Origin: Zhenpiania hominis
GTDB taxonomy: Bacteria > Bacillota > Clostridia > Peptostreptococcales > Anaerovoracaceae
Assembly (NCBI RefSeq): GCF_014333425.1
Contig: NZ_JACRYT010000005.1
Location: 100,116-164,115, forward strand
Direction of reading: 5' to 3'
DNA length: 64,000 nucleotides
Positions within the stretch are counted from its first letter, which is position 1, and every line of letters starts with the position of its first letter. Under the pieces are notes generated by a model. The model saw only the letters and a program-made list of their open reading frames with translations. It ran no database searches and was not told where the DNA came from. Made by a program: the position numbers and the translations under genes. Positions 54,290 through 63,100 of the stretch are shown here, in pieces.

Positions 54290-55659
54290 TGAAATGTATT
54301 GAGGATGAGATACCATTTGAAATGCCGGAGGGCTGGGAGTGGTGCCGAGTTCGGGATATTGCTTCTGTCAAAGGAGGTAAGCGGCTTCCAAAGGGAATGA
54401 GTTTTTCTCTTTATAAGACTTCTCATGCATATATTAGAGTCACAGATATGAAAAATCATGCTATAAATACAGATGATTTAAAATACATTTCAGAAGATGT
54501 ATTTTTGAAAATTAAAAATTATACTATTTCCAAAGATGATCTTTATGTTACTATTGCAGGTACAATTGGCGTCGCCGGTGAAGTTCCAGCAGAACTGGAT
54601 GGGATGAATCTTACTGAAAATGCTGCAAAGGTTACCAATATACAAATCAACAAATCCTTTTTGTGTTTGTTGTTGCAATCAGAATTTGTTCAGCAACAGT
54701 TTAAAGGAAAAACACATCAGGTTGCCATGCCAAAGCTGGCATTAGAACGTATTTTATCGACTTTGATTCCTGTTTGCTCTACGGAAACACAAGCAGCTAT
54801 AGTTAAAAGATTTTGCAAAATAGATCAGTTGATAGATCTAATTAGTAAAGAAAAGGATGCATTGACAGATACTGTTTCTAAGACAAAATCTAAAATTCTC
54901 GACTTGGCTATCCGTGGACAGTTGGTTCCACAAGACCCTAATGATGAACCTGCTTCTGTTCTTCTGAAACGTATCAAAGCAAAAAAGGAAGAACTTATTA
55001 AACAGAGGAAAATTAAGCGGGACAAGAGGGAGTCCATTATCTTCAAAGGTGAGGATAACTCTTATTATGAAATAATATGTAATAAAGTAAATAATTTGGA
55101 TGATTCTAATCTTTTTGATTTGCCAGACAATTGGTGTTGGTGCCGTATGCGTTCGATTGCAGATGTAAAAGGTGGGAAACGCTTACCGAAGGGCTGTAAT
55201 TTCAGTGATACCTCAACAAATCATGCCTACATCAGGGTAACAGATATGAAAAATCGAACTATAAATACAACAGATTTAAGATACATTTCTGATGAGGTTT
55301 ATGAACAAATTAAATCATATATAATTTCTAAAAATGACCTTTATATTACCATCGCAGGTACAATTGGCCTGGTTGGAGAAATACCTGATGAACTTGACAA
55401 CATGAATTTGACAGAAAATGCAGCTAAGATCTGTAACATAAAAATCAATAAAAAATATTTATTATATATACTGTCGAGTCAATTTGTACAGAATCAATTT
55501 CAAGAAAAAACACATCAAGTAGCAATGCCTAAATTAGCATTGGAAAGGATTTTGACCACAATCATTCCTATTCCGCCATTTAAGGAACAACTTCTAATTG
55601 TAAAAAAAATAGAGGAAATTTTATGTAGAATGGATGCAATAGAAAATTGTACATACTAA
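54256..55659 (+). CDS. hsdS: Silent hsdS cassette A carrying two target-recognition domains
   Basis: The frame lacks the first about 75 residues of HsdS, has a TAG directly before it and no ribosome site, so it should not be expressed. It starts at IR-A with NLHYEKFQDG, then encodes TRD1' (VKGGKRLPKGMSF...), the central conserved region KSKILDLAIRGQLVPQDPND and TRD2' (VKGGKRLPKGCNF...). The two TRDs are homologous to each other, sharing HAYIRVTDMKN and KTHQVAMPKLALERIL. A fused HsdS built from this cassette should therefore read two similar half-sites. It acts as a donor for the expressed hsdS on the opposite strand. Confidence 0.88.
   Translation, partial: NLHYEKFQDGTVKCIEDEIPFEMPEGWEWCRVRDIASVKGGKRLPKGMSFSLYKTSHAYIRVTDMKNHAINTDDLKYISEDVFLKIKNYTISKDDLYVTIAGTIGVAGEVPAELDGMNLTENAAKVTNIQINKSFLCLLLQSEFVQQQFKGKTHQVAMPKLALERILSTLIPVCSTETQAAIVKRFCKIDQLIDLISKEKDALTDTVSKTKSKILDLAIRGQLVPQDPNDEPASVLLKRIKAKKEELIKQRKIKRDKRESIIFKGEDNSYYEIICNKVNNLDDSNLFDLPDNWCWCRMRSIADVKGGKRLPKGCNFSDTSTNHAYIRVTDMKNRTINTTDLRYISDEVYEQIKSYIISKNDLYITIAGTIGLVGEIPDELDNMNLTENAAKICNIKINKKYLLYILSSQFVQNQFQEKTHQVAMPKLALERILTTIIPIPPFKEQLLIVKKIEEILCRMDAIENCTY
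55039..55070 (+). repeat. IR-B left copy (32 bp), entry to the TRD2 position of cassette A
   Basis: The 32 bases 55039-55070 (starting ATCTTCAAAGGTGAGG) recur exactly, inverted, at 57738-57769 before the second recognition domain of the expressed hsdS. Recombination here would exchange only TRD2. Confidence 0.9.
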
Positions 55660-55663
55660 TATT

Positions 55664-55692
55664 ACAGCCGTCCTTGTCATACGGACGGCTGT
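55664..55692. terminator. Hairpin between cassette A and the recombinase gene
   Basis: ACAGCCGTCC at 55664-55673 pairs perfectly with GGACGGCTGT at 55683-55692, then GCTTTTA. It separates convergent cassette A and recombinase frames and is a likely bidirectional terminator. Confidence 0.75.
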
Positions 55693-55696
55693 GCTT

Positions 55697-56506
55697 TTAC
55701 CATGTTACAATTTTATCTACAAGAGCTTGTTGCTCGCTTGATGTACGGCGTAGATAAATACGAGTTGTTTCAATACTTTCATGTCCCATCAGATCAGCCA
55801 ATAGAGCGATATCATTATATTTCTCTAAAAAATTTTTGGCATAACGGTGTCGAAAAGAGTGTGGATATACCACTTTTTTATCCAGCCCGTATTTATCGGC
55901 ATAATTTTTAAGCTGCTGAGAAATACCACGAGTAGTGATCCGTTCTCCATAGCGGTTCAAAAACAAATAGCCGGAGGCACGGTTTGTTTCCTCCAGCCAT
56001 TCGATGGTCTCTGTTCTTAATTTTTTCGGTATGTACAATCTGCGTAGTTTACCTCCCTTTGTATACAGATCGAAATATCCAAGTTCGACGTGTTCAATTT
56101 TGATCTGAATAAGTTCGCTGACACGGGCACCGGTAGCAGCCAGATACCAGACCACGAAGTACCACTCCATATTGCCGTCCTTTTTAAGCTGCTTCTTCAA
56201 AAAGTTGTAATCGGCATTGCTGATCACATTTTCAAGGAAGTTCTTCTGCTGAACCTTTACAGCTTTCAGTTGCAGCTTATCCTTTCCCAGATAGACCAAA
56301 TACTTATTCATAGCCTGAATGCGGAGATTTACCGTCTTGGGCTTATAAAACTCCATCAGATACCCTTTGTACGCCAATAGATTTTCTTTGCTGACTGCAT
56401 CGTAATGTGCATGGTAGTATTCCACCGTCCACAAATACGATGTGATCGTGTTTTCGGAAAGATTGCTCTTTCGCAGATGTTCTTCAAATGTGCTATGCTG
56501 CTTCAT
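55697..56506 (-). CDS. Tyrosine recombinase, probable hsdS invertase
   Basis: From the ATG at 56506 (GGAGG 9 bases upstream) the protein has 269 residues. Residues 1-85 are a SAM-like core-binding domain (FEEHLRKSNLSENTITSYLWTVEYY) and the rest is catalytic, with Arg in ATGARVSELIQI, HSFRHRYAKNFL, and LMGHESIETTRIY. Its position between two inverted hsdS cassettes matches the dedicated invertases of phase-variable type I systems (PsrA/CreX-like). The frame extends upstream to 56650 but this part overlaps cassette B and has no ribosome site. I infer that it recombines IR-A, IR-B and IR-C. Confidence 0.88.
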   Translation of the reverse strand: MKQHSTFEEHLRKSNLSENTITSYLWTVEYYHAHYDAVSKENLLAYKGYLMEFYKPKTVNLRIQAMNKYLVYLGKDKLQLKAVKVQQKNFLENVISNADYNFLKKQLKKDGNMEWYFVVWYLAATGARVSELIQIKIEHVELGYFDLYTKGGKLRRLYIPKKLRTETIEWLEETNRASGYLFLNRYGERITTRGISQQLKNYADKYGLDKKVVYPHSFRHRYAKNFLEKYNDIALLADLMGHESIETTRIYLRRTSSEQQALVDKIVTW

Positions 56507-56520
56507 AATAAGCGGCCTCC

Positions 56521-56559
56521 TTATAATATTTTCTGCGGTTTTCCGCACAAATATTATAA
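56521..56559. repeat. 39-bp near-perfect palindrome upstream of the recombinase gene
   Basis: TTATAATATTT at 56521-56531 and AAATATTATAA at 56549-56559 enclose TGCGG-TTTT-CCGCA. Both outer arms contain TATAAT read in opposite directions. It ends 15 bases from the recombinase ATG and 17 bases from IR-C. It may be a promoter/operator through which the recombinase regulates itself, or a leader hairpin. Confidence 0.6.
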
Positions 56560-56576
56560 AGGGAATATGTAACTTT

Positions 56577-56592
56577 CTCTTATTATGAGAAG
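56577..56592 (+). repeat. IR-C left copy (16 bp), entry to cassette B
   Basis: CTCTTATTATGAGAAG at 56577-56592 recurs inverted at 57734-57749, overlapping the right copy of IR-B. It shares the core ATTATGAGAAG with IR-A. Inversion here flips 56.6-57.7 kb and swaps TRD2. Confidence 0.75.
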
Positions 56593-57192
56593 CTTGGAGA
56601 AGATGTGTGTTGTATTGACGAAGAAATACCATATGATATTCCTGATTCATGGGAGTGGGTGCGGCTGAAGAATTGCTGCATTAAGGAAATTCGTCGTGGA
56701 AAATCGCCGAAATATACAACGAAAAGCAATACTCTTGTTTTTGCACAAAAATGTAATACAAAATATAATGGCATCGATATCGGGCTAGCATTGTATCTGG
56801 ATGAAAGCACATTAGGCAGGTATCCAAATGAAGAATATATGCATGACAACGATGTGGTTGTGAACTCTACAGGTACAGGTACTTTAGGGCGGATTGGATT
56901 GTACAGAACAACTGATAACATTTCCGGTTTACCGATAGTGCCGGATTCTCATGTAACCGTTATTCGTGGATTTCGTAGTATTCGAGCATTTTATCTGTAC
57001 ATATTTATGAAGGCAAACCAAAGTGTGCTTGAGAAAAAAGGTGAAGGTTCTACAAATCAAAAAGAGTTAAAACCAATAACATTGAAAGAAATACTGGTGC
57101 CAATGCCGCCAGCCTCCGAGCAACAACGAATTGAAAATGCTATAATTACTGCATTTTCCTTTGTTGAAACAATAGAAAAGAGCCTTAATTGA
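56578..57192 (+). CDS. hsdS: Silent hsdS cassette B carrying one target-recognition domain
   Basis: The frame opens after a TAA at 56557 and has no ribosome site. It starts at IR-C with SYYEKLGEDVCCIDEEIPYDI, followed by one TRD (KSPKYTTKSNTLVFAQKCN, then VVVNSTGTGTLGRIGLYRT) and the C-terminal PPASEQQRIENAI helix. It ends IEKSLN, as does the expressed hsdS, with which it converges tail to tail through a 16-bp inverted repeat. It is a donor for the TRD2 position. A shorter frame from ATG 56605 might be annotated as a protein but would lack the start of the domain. Confidence 0.86.
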   Translation, partial: SYYEKLGEDVCCIDEEIPYDIPDSWEWVRLKNCCIKEIRRGKSPKYTTKSNTLVFAQKCNTKYNGIDIGLALYLDESTLGRYPNEEYMHDNDVVVNSTGTGTLGRIGLYRTTDNISGLPIVPDSHVTVIRGFRSIRAFYLYIFMKANQSVLEKKGEGSTNQKELKPITLKEILVPMPPASEQQRIENAIITAFSFVETIEKSLN

Positions 57193-57207
57193 GGCTCTTT
57201 TCTATTG
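57170..57207. repeat. 16-bp inverted repeat joining the two hsdS 3' ends
   Basis: CAATAGAAAAGAGCCT at 57170-57185 and AGGCTCTTTTCTATTG at 57192-57207 with a 6-base loop. Each arm encodes the end of one hsdS frame (TIEKSLN-stop). It can act as a bidirectional terminator and as a symmetric join that keeps the 3' ends identical after inversion. Confidence 0.85.
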
Positions 57208-58744
57208 AGATGAGAAAGCTCGTCAACATAGCCATTTGTTTAACTACTCTTGCTTGATAAGCCCTTGGGGGCACTGGCAGAATTAAATTTAGGATATCTT
57301 CCCTTGATATTCCGGGGATAAGTCCTTTTGCGACGTTTTTTATGGCGCTGATATGGAAAGCCATACAAAGAGCGAGATATTCTGGATTGAGTTCGAACGT
57401 GTTGCGTATCGCCATGATTTGTCGTGCAATATGAGCGTCACCAAAATTATTGAATGCCATCTCACCGATAGTTCCCTTACAAGTGAGTAGCAAATCTCCA
57501 GTTTTGGTTATCACTTGTGGTGATGTTGTCCATCTCACCAATTCGACCTTACCGTTTGTGAAATTACTTGCTCCCGTGATATACGGAATTCCAACTCCTT
57601 CAGCATTGTATTCAGAAGACGCAAGATCTCGTCCAGAGATAAGTTCCCACATTTCTTTCAGTCGAACAAACACCCATCCATCTGGCAATTCAAAGGGGAT
57701 TTCGCCATCTATATTTACGACTGTATTGCCGACCTTCTCATAATAAGAGTTATCCTCACCTTTGAAGATGATAGATTCCTTCTTATCACGCTTGATTTTA
57801 CCCTGTTTGATGAGTTCTTCTTTTTCTGCACGGATACGTTCTAAAAGTACAGAGGCAGGCTCATCATTCGGATCTTGCGGAACAAGCTGCCCACGAATAG
57901 CAAGGTCGAGAATTTTAGATTTTGCTTGCCGTATGATTTCTTCAAGATCTTCTTTTGCGTTTTCTATTCTAATAATAAATTCAAATATTGAATTTATTTT
58001 CTGAATAATTCGAGTTTGCTCATTTCGGGGCGGGACAGGTATCAAATATTGCGAAATATAATCTTTTCCCACACGTTGCTGCCCGACTGCTCCTGAAAAA
58101 GTATGAACGCCTCCCTGAATAAAAGAATCCATTTTAGCAATCCATAATAAATATTCATTTGAAATTGTATCATCAAGTGTTCTTAATATATGAAGTTCAG
58201 TTGTTCCGGCACCATAACCATTAACCAAATCTTTAAAAATGACTGATTTCCTATTTTCAAAACATGGTGTTATTTTAGCAATGCCGATATCATTTTCTGC
58301 AAAATGAGTAAAACCACTTTTAACTTTACTCCAGGTTCGAATTTCATAGGTATACATATTTGTATATCCTTCAGAAATCAATGACATAGGGACAAAAGAT
58401 ACCTCTAAACTATCAGAAATATTATTTCTGGGATTTATGATACATATCGATCCTATTCTTGTCCATTCCCAGCCCGCTGGCACCTCAAACGGTATCTCAT
58501 CCTCAATGCATTTCTCAGTTCCATCCTGAAACTTCTCATAATGTAAATTATCTTCTCCAACATAGATTATAGAATCATTTTTTATGTCTTTTTTCTTTAG
58601 TTTTCCTTCCTTGACCATCCGGGCTTTTTCTTCACGGATTTTTTCTAATAAAACAGAGGCAGGCTCATCACTGGGATCCTGCGGTACAAGTTTTCCACGA
58701 ATAGCAAGATCCAATATCTTTTGGCGTAATGCTTTTGTATCCAC
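57185..58744 (-). CDS. hsdS: Expressed type I restriction specificity subunit HsdS
   Basis: This 519-residue protein determines the DNA sequence read by the methylase and nuclease. It has an N-terminal conserved region (LRQKILDLAIRGKLVPQDPS), TRD1 (about residues 85-250), a central conserved region that repeats the first (KILDLAIRGQLVPQDPND), TRD2 (about 345-505) and a short C-terminus. It starts with GTG overlapping the hsdM stop (TAGTG), so only this copy is coupled to hsdM. Right copies of IR-A (58516-58549), IR-B (57738-57769) and IR-C (57734-57749) lie at its TRD entries. The present allele is TRD1a-TRD2a. Confidence 0.94.
   Translation of the reverse strand: MDTKALRQKILDLAIRGKLVPQDPSDEPASVLLEKIREEKARMVKEGKLKKKDIKNDSIIYVGEDNLHYEKFQDGTEKCIEDEIPFEVPAGWEWTRIGSICIINPRNNISDSLEVSFVPMSLISEGYTNMYTYEIRTWSKVKSGFTHFAENDIGIAKITPCFENRKSVIFKDLVNGYGAGTTELHILRTLDDTISNEYLLWIAKMDSFIQGGVHTFSGAVGQQRVGKDYISQYLIPVPPRNEQTRIIQKINSIFEFIIRIENAKEDLEEIIRQAKSKILDLAIRGQLVPQDPNDEPASVLLERIRAEKEELIKQGKIKRDKKESIIFKGEDNSYYEKVGNTVVNIDGEIPFELPDGWVFVRLKEMWELISGRDLASSEYNAEGVGIPYITGASNFTNGKVELVRWTTSPQVITKTGDLLLTCKGTIGEMAFNNFGDAHIARQIMAIRNTFELNPEYLALCMAFHISAIKNVAKGLIPGISREDILNLILPVPPRAYQARVVKQMAMLTSFLISIEKSLN
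57734..57769 (-). repeat. IR-B and IR-C right copies in the expressed hsdS
   Basis: 57738-57769 is the exact inverted partner of 55039-55070 (32 bp), and 57734-57749 that of 56577-56592 (16 bp). They overlap at the codons SYYEK that begin TRD2, so TRD2 can be exchanged with either silent cassette. Confidence 0.88.
58516..58549 (-). repeat. IR-A right copy in the expressed hsdS
   Basis: This is the exact inverted partner of 54256-54289 (34 bp), covering the codons NLHYEKFQDGT just before TRD1. Confidence 0.92.
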
Positions 58745-60174
58745 TATTCTTCAACCTCCCCGATCAATTCTTCCAGTTGTGCTACGGCTTTTGAAATATT
58801 TTCAGATTTAGTTTTTATTAAATCCAAGAGTTCTGCCAGGGTATAATCATCGGTCGGATTATCAGCTTTGATCCATGCGATATCTAAGCTTGTTTTGTCA
58901 CGAGCCAAAATTTCTTCATAAGTATATTTTCTCCAGCGGCCATTTGGATTTTCTTCACTATAGGTTTCTTGGCGCTTTGAAAGGTCTCCACCTGCATAGC
59001 ATTGCTCGAATTCTTCGAAGTCTGATTCTTTAAGAGGGTTTGTTTTTCCAAAGGAGGGCATATCTGTCCGGAGATCATAGATCCACACCTCTTTTGTATT
59101 TCCGTGGTCAGTCTGTCCTCTGGTAAAAAACAGTACGTTTGTTTTTACGCCTTGGGCATAAAAAATACCTGTGGGTAAGCGAAGAATAGTATGCAAGTTG
59201 CACTTTTCCATAAGATCGCGGCGTATTTTTTCACCGTCACTATCTGCAAACAACACATTGTCCGGAAGTACAACAGCAGCACGGGCAGTGCCAGTTGTTT
59301 TTAGACTCCTATAAATATGCTGGAGAAAATTAAGCTGTTTGTTGCTGGTCGGGAATGTGAAATCGTCACGAGTTGCACGTTCACCACCTTTTTTTGTTCC
59401 GAATGGAGGATTTGTTAATACCACATCGTATCCTTTTAGCTGCTTTCCAAAATTAGAAAGCGTATCTCCAAGATAAATAGGACCATCAATATCATGGAGC
59501 ATTGCGTTCATTAAGGCCAGACGGTGTGTATCGTGAACAAGTTCACAACCGGAAAAAGCAGCAGTGCGCTGGAATTCTTGTAAATCAATAGGCAGATCAA
59601 AAAGGTTGTCCGTATTATTCTTTATATATTGGTCTGCAGCAATCATGAATCCAAAAGTACCACAGGCGGGATCATTGCAACGTTCTCCGGGCTGTGGAGA
59701 AAGCAAACGAGTCATGACGTTGATTAGTACACGAGGAGTGAAATACTGTCCGGCTCCAGATTTTTTTTCGTTTGCGTTTTTTTCCAAAAGCCCTTCATAT
59801 AAATTGCCAAGACCTTCCTCTTTTGCAGAATACCAATCAAACTGATCGATGGTCGTAATAATTTTTTCCAGATTCTTCGGTTCTTCTATATTTGTTTGTG
59901 CACCCTGGTAAATTTCACGAACCCGCCCAGTACAATTTTCACCTAAGTATTCCAGCAATTCTTTATAAAATTTCTTCAGTTCCAGTCCTTGTTTCGTAAT
60001 GAGATTATCCCATCTGTATTTTTCCGGGATAGAACTTTCACTGTTTGTTTCTTTACACATTTTAAGAAACAGGATATATGTAAGCTCTGTTACATATTGA
60101 TGGTAAGTAATGCCATCATCCCTAAGAACGTTACAGAGATTCCATAATTTTGCTACAAGTTCCTGATTATTCAC
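58744..60174 (-). CDS. hsdM: Type I restriction-modification DNA methyltransferase HsdM
   Basis: This 476-residue N6-adenine methyltransferase has the HsdM N-terminal helical domain (LWNLCNVLRDDGITYHQYVTE), SAM motif I DPACGTFGF and the catalytic NPPFG in VVLTNPPFGTKKGG. It overlaps hsdR by 4 bases (ATGA) and hsdS by 1 base, so all three subunits are translated as a unit. A two-M one-S complex would methylate host DNA at whatever site the current HsdS specifies, so allele switching changes the methylome. Confidence 0.95.
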   Translation of the reverse strand: MNNQELVAKLWNLCNVLRDDGITYHQYVTELTYILFLKMCKETNSESSIPEKYRWDNLITKQGLELKKFYKELLEYLGENCTGRVREIYQGAQTNIEEPKNLEKIITTIDQFDWYSAKEEGLGNLYEGLLEKNANEKKSGAGQYFTPRVLINVMTRLLSPQPGERCNDPACGTFGFMIAADQYIKNNTDNLFDLPIDLQEFQRTAAFSGCELVHDTHRLALMNAMLHDIDGPIYLGDTLSNFGKQLKGYDVVLTNPPFGTKKGGERATRDDFTFPTSNKQLNFLQHIYRSLKTTGTARAAVVLPDNVLFADSDGEKIRRDLMEKCNLHTILRLPTGIFYAQGVKTNVLFFTRGQTDHGNTKEVWIYDLRTDMPSFGKTNPLKESDFEEFEQCYAGGDLSKRQETYSEENPNGRWRKYTYEEILARDKTSLDIAWIKADNPTDDYTLAELLDLIKTKSENISKAVAQLEELIGEVEE

Positions 60175-63100
60175 GCTACTGTTCCTCCATCCTCATACAT
60201 ATATTTGTTAATTTCTGTAATTATATCGTGCAATTTTCCACCAAAGCGGCGATCTATATTGGAAAAGCCACCTGCATTGCGGAATGCACCAACTTCGAAA
60301 ATTTGTTCGTCCAGAACGGATTCCTCTAACAAGACTTTTTCTATACGCTTCAGCCAGTCTAACTGATTTTTATTAAAAGTGTGGTTGAGGCGTAATTTGG
60401 CAAAAGCGTGTTTTACCCTTTGTTCATGACTGATTAGTGTAGAGCCGATAGCCTGTTGACGTATAAAAGCAATAATATCTGCGGCAATATCCTGATTTGT
60501 CATATCATTCCATGCAGAATTTAATTGCTTTTCTGTAAAGTCGTGACGATCAAGTTCTAATAATAAAGTTTTTAAATCTTTACGAGTCAACTCGGTAGGC
60601 TTTGTACATACAGTTTTTAATGCAGCAATTGAATTCAAATTATTTTGGATAAATTCACGGAAGGATTCTATATAATCTTCCGGTTTTTGTCCTGTACCGT
60701 AGCCTCTTGTATGACTGATGACCTTATCATCATGGTCATCAATGATACGTCCATGTTTACGCTTGCTTTTATCATAATCTAAGACTGAAAATGCTTCTCT
60801 ATGTTTAAGAATATGTTCTTTTGCCTCATTGGCAGACCAATGCTCTAATTTGTGTGCAAAGGAAGCAAGATCATTACCGTCTGATAAAGCCATAAACTGT
60901 TCCAACCCTTTTTTGCTTATGTTCCGGCGTTTACGTTGCAATTTGGCCACGATTTGATCTATCTGGTACGCAATCTGATCTTCTGAGGTTAGAATTTCCA
61001 ACCCTTTTAATAAATCTTCAAAACTTGTGGTGGGATTAACCACTACAGGTTTCATATTACTAACATCTTGCAATGTTTCATAAACGCCGACAGGATCGTA
61101 GATTTCAAAATGCGTTTTTTCAATTTCAGGGCATAAGCGGGTGGCTCGTCCTAACATCTGCTCGAAAAGAATACGAGATCTGATCCGGCGCATAAAAACC
61201 AGGTTAGTTATTTCAGGGACATCAATACCTGTTGTTAACAGGTCTACAGTAACAACCACTTTTGGGTTTTGTTCATTTTTAAAACGTTTGATGGCTTCAA
61301 GAATTTTCTTTTTATTTCCGCCTTCGATGCTACCAGTGATTTTCATAACTGCATCATTTGCCACGCCTCCTTCACTGTAAATATTTTTTAAGATTTTTAC
61401 AATAAGATCAGCATGATCATCGTCAACCGCATAAATCAGTGTTTTGCCAGGGCCATCAGGATTAAAGTCCCAAGCAATCTCCTCAAAAACAGCACGGTTA
61501 AATTTTTCTGTCACAACTTGACGATTAAAGGTATCTATATCAAATTTCATATCATCTTCCAGTTCATCACTATTTAGAAGTTCGCCAGAAATAGGGTCAT
61601 AGATAACCAAGCTATCGCCTTTTTTGTATTGGATCCCTTCTGTTCCCAGACGTGTGCGGATATTATGAGGAGCATCGTGGTCAACGAGATATCCATCTAT
61701 GACAGCTTCACGGTAGGAATAGTTAAAAATTGGCTTACCAAATATTTCAGTTGTATGTAGAGCAGGTGTCGCTGTCAGAGCAATTTTTACCGCATCAAAA
61801 TATTCGATGACTGTACGATATTTGCTAATGTAATCGTCTTGATTGCGGTACAATAATTCGGAATCACTCATATCTTTGTCCAGAGCGTATCCACGATGAG
61901 CCTCATCAACAACGATTAAATCATAGTCAGTTACAGAAGGCATTGTTTCATCTTCATTAAAAAGGATTTTCCGAACAAGACTTTGTACTGTAGCAACCTG
62001 AAGCCTTGTCTCTGGGTCAATATCCTTATCATCCAGCCCTTTGATGGAATAGATGGAACCGAGTGTCATTAATTCTTCCAGCTTTACCTCTTTAAATACA
62101 TCCATAGCCTGTTCACCTAAAGCATTCCGATCAACCAAGAATAAAATGCGCCTAAAGCGATTGCTACGAATAAAGCGGTAAATCATTCCAAGTATAGTAC
62201 GGGTTTTCCCTGTTCCAGTAGCCATAGATAAGAGGACATTTGTTTTGCCGTTAATAATAGCCTGTTCTGCAGCTTCGATAGCCTGAATTTGATAATCTCG
62301 CAGATTCAGCCCATCAGGATCTCGTAAAAAGTCGTACGGAGCATTCGTAAGTGTAGCATTCGCACTTTCTATATCTTTTTCTAATAATTCCATAATGCCC
62401 TGTGCGCTTATCCATCCCTGTAAAGCTTTGTCTGGATTTGTGTTTTTACGAACATCACGGAACCATATTCCAGATTTGGTTTCTATTTGTTTCAGGTATT
62501 TTCTTCCGTTAGTGGCAAACAAGAACGGTACCTTATACTCACCCCAAGAGGAGATTATATATTTTTGGTGTTCATTACGAATCATTTTTGCGTATTCGGC
62601 GCACTGATAAGAAAGAACAGAAGGAATGTCTATGGCAGCCTTTTTTGCTTCGATAATTCCCACCATCTTTTCACCAATAAAGAGTGCATAGTCAGCATAG
62701 CCAAATTTTCCTGTTGTGGAATCGGTAGGCCATTCGGCAATGGCTATATTGCGACCCTTCTGGGGACGTGTTCCTTTTGGATAACGAAGATTGTTTGTAT
62801 CAGCTTCCCAACCGACACGCCGCAACTGATCGTCAATAATAATACGTGTTTCTGCCTCAGATAATTCCATATTTTCAGAGACAGATTCCGCTTTTTTGGT
62901 TCTTTCTTTTATGGAACTATTGGATACGGACGTTTTAACAGTATCTACTTGCTTCATCAGTTCTGCTATTTTAGCTTCTTGTTCTTTAATTATAGAATCA
63001 TAATCGGGCTGGATGGTCTCCGCGGGCATAGCAAAAGCAGGTGCCGTAAAATCCCAATCACCGTAAACTTCCATAAACCAGACTGCGAGATTATATGTAA

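Noticed and set aside
55697..56650. Longer recombinase start at 56650
   Set aside because: The extra 48 codons run through the palindrome and into cassette B, and only the ATG at 56506 has a ribosome site.
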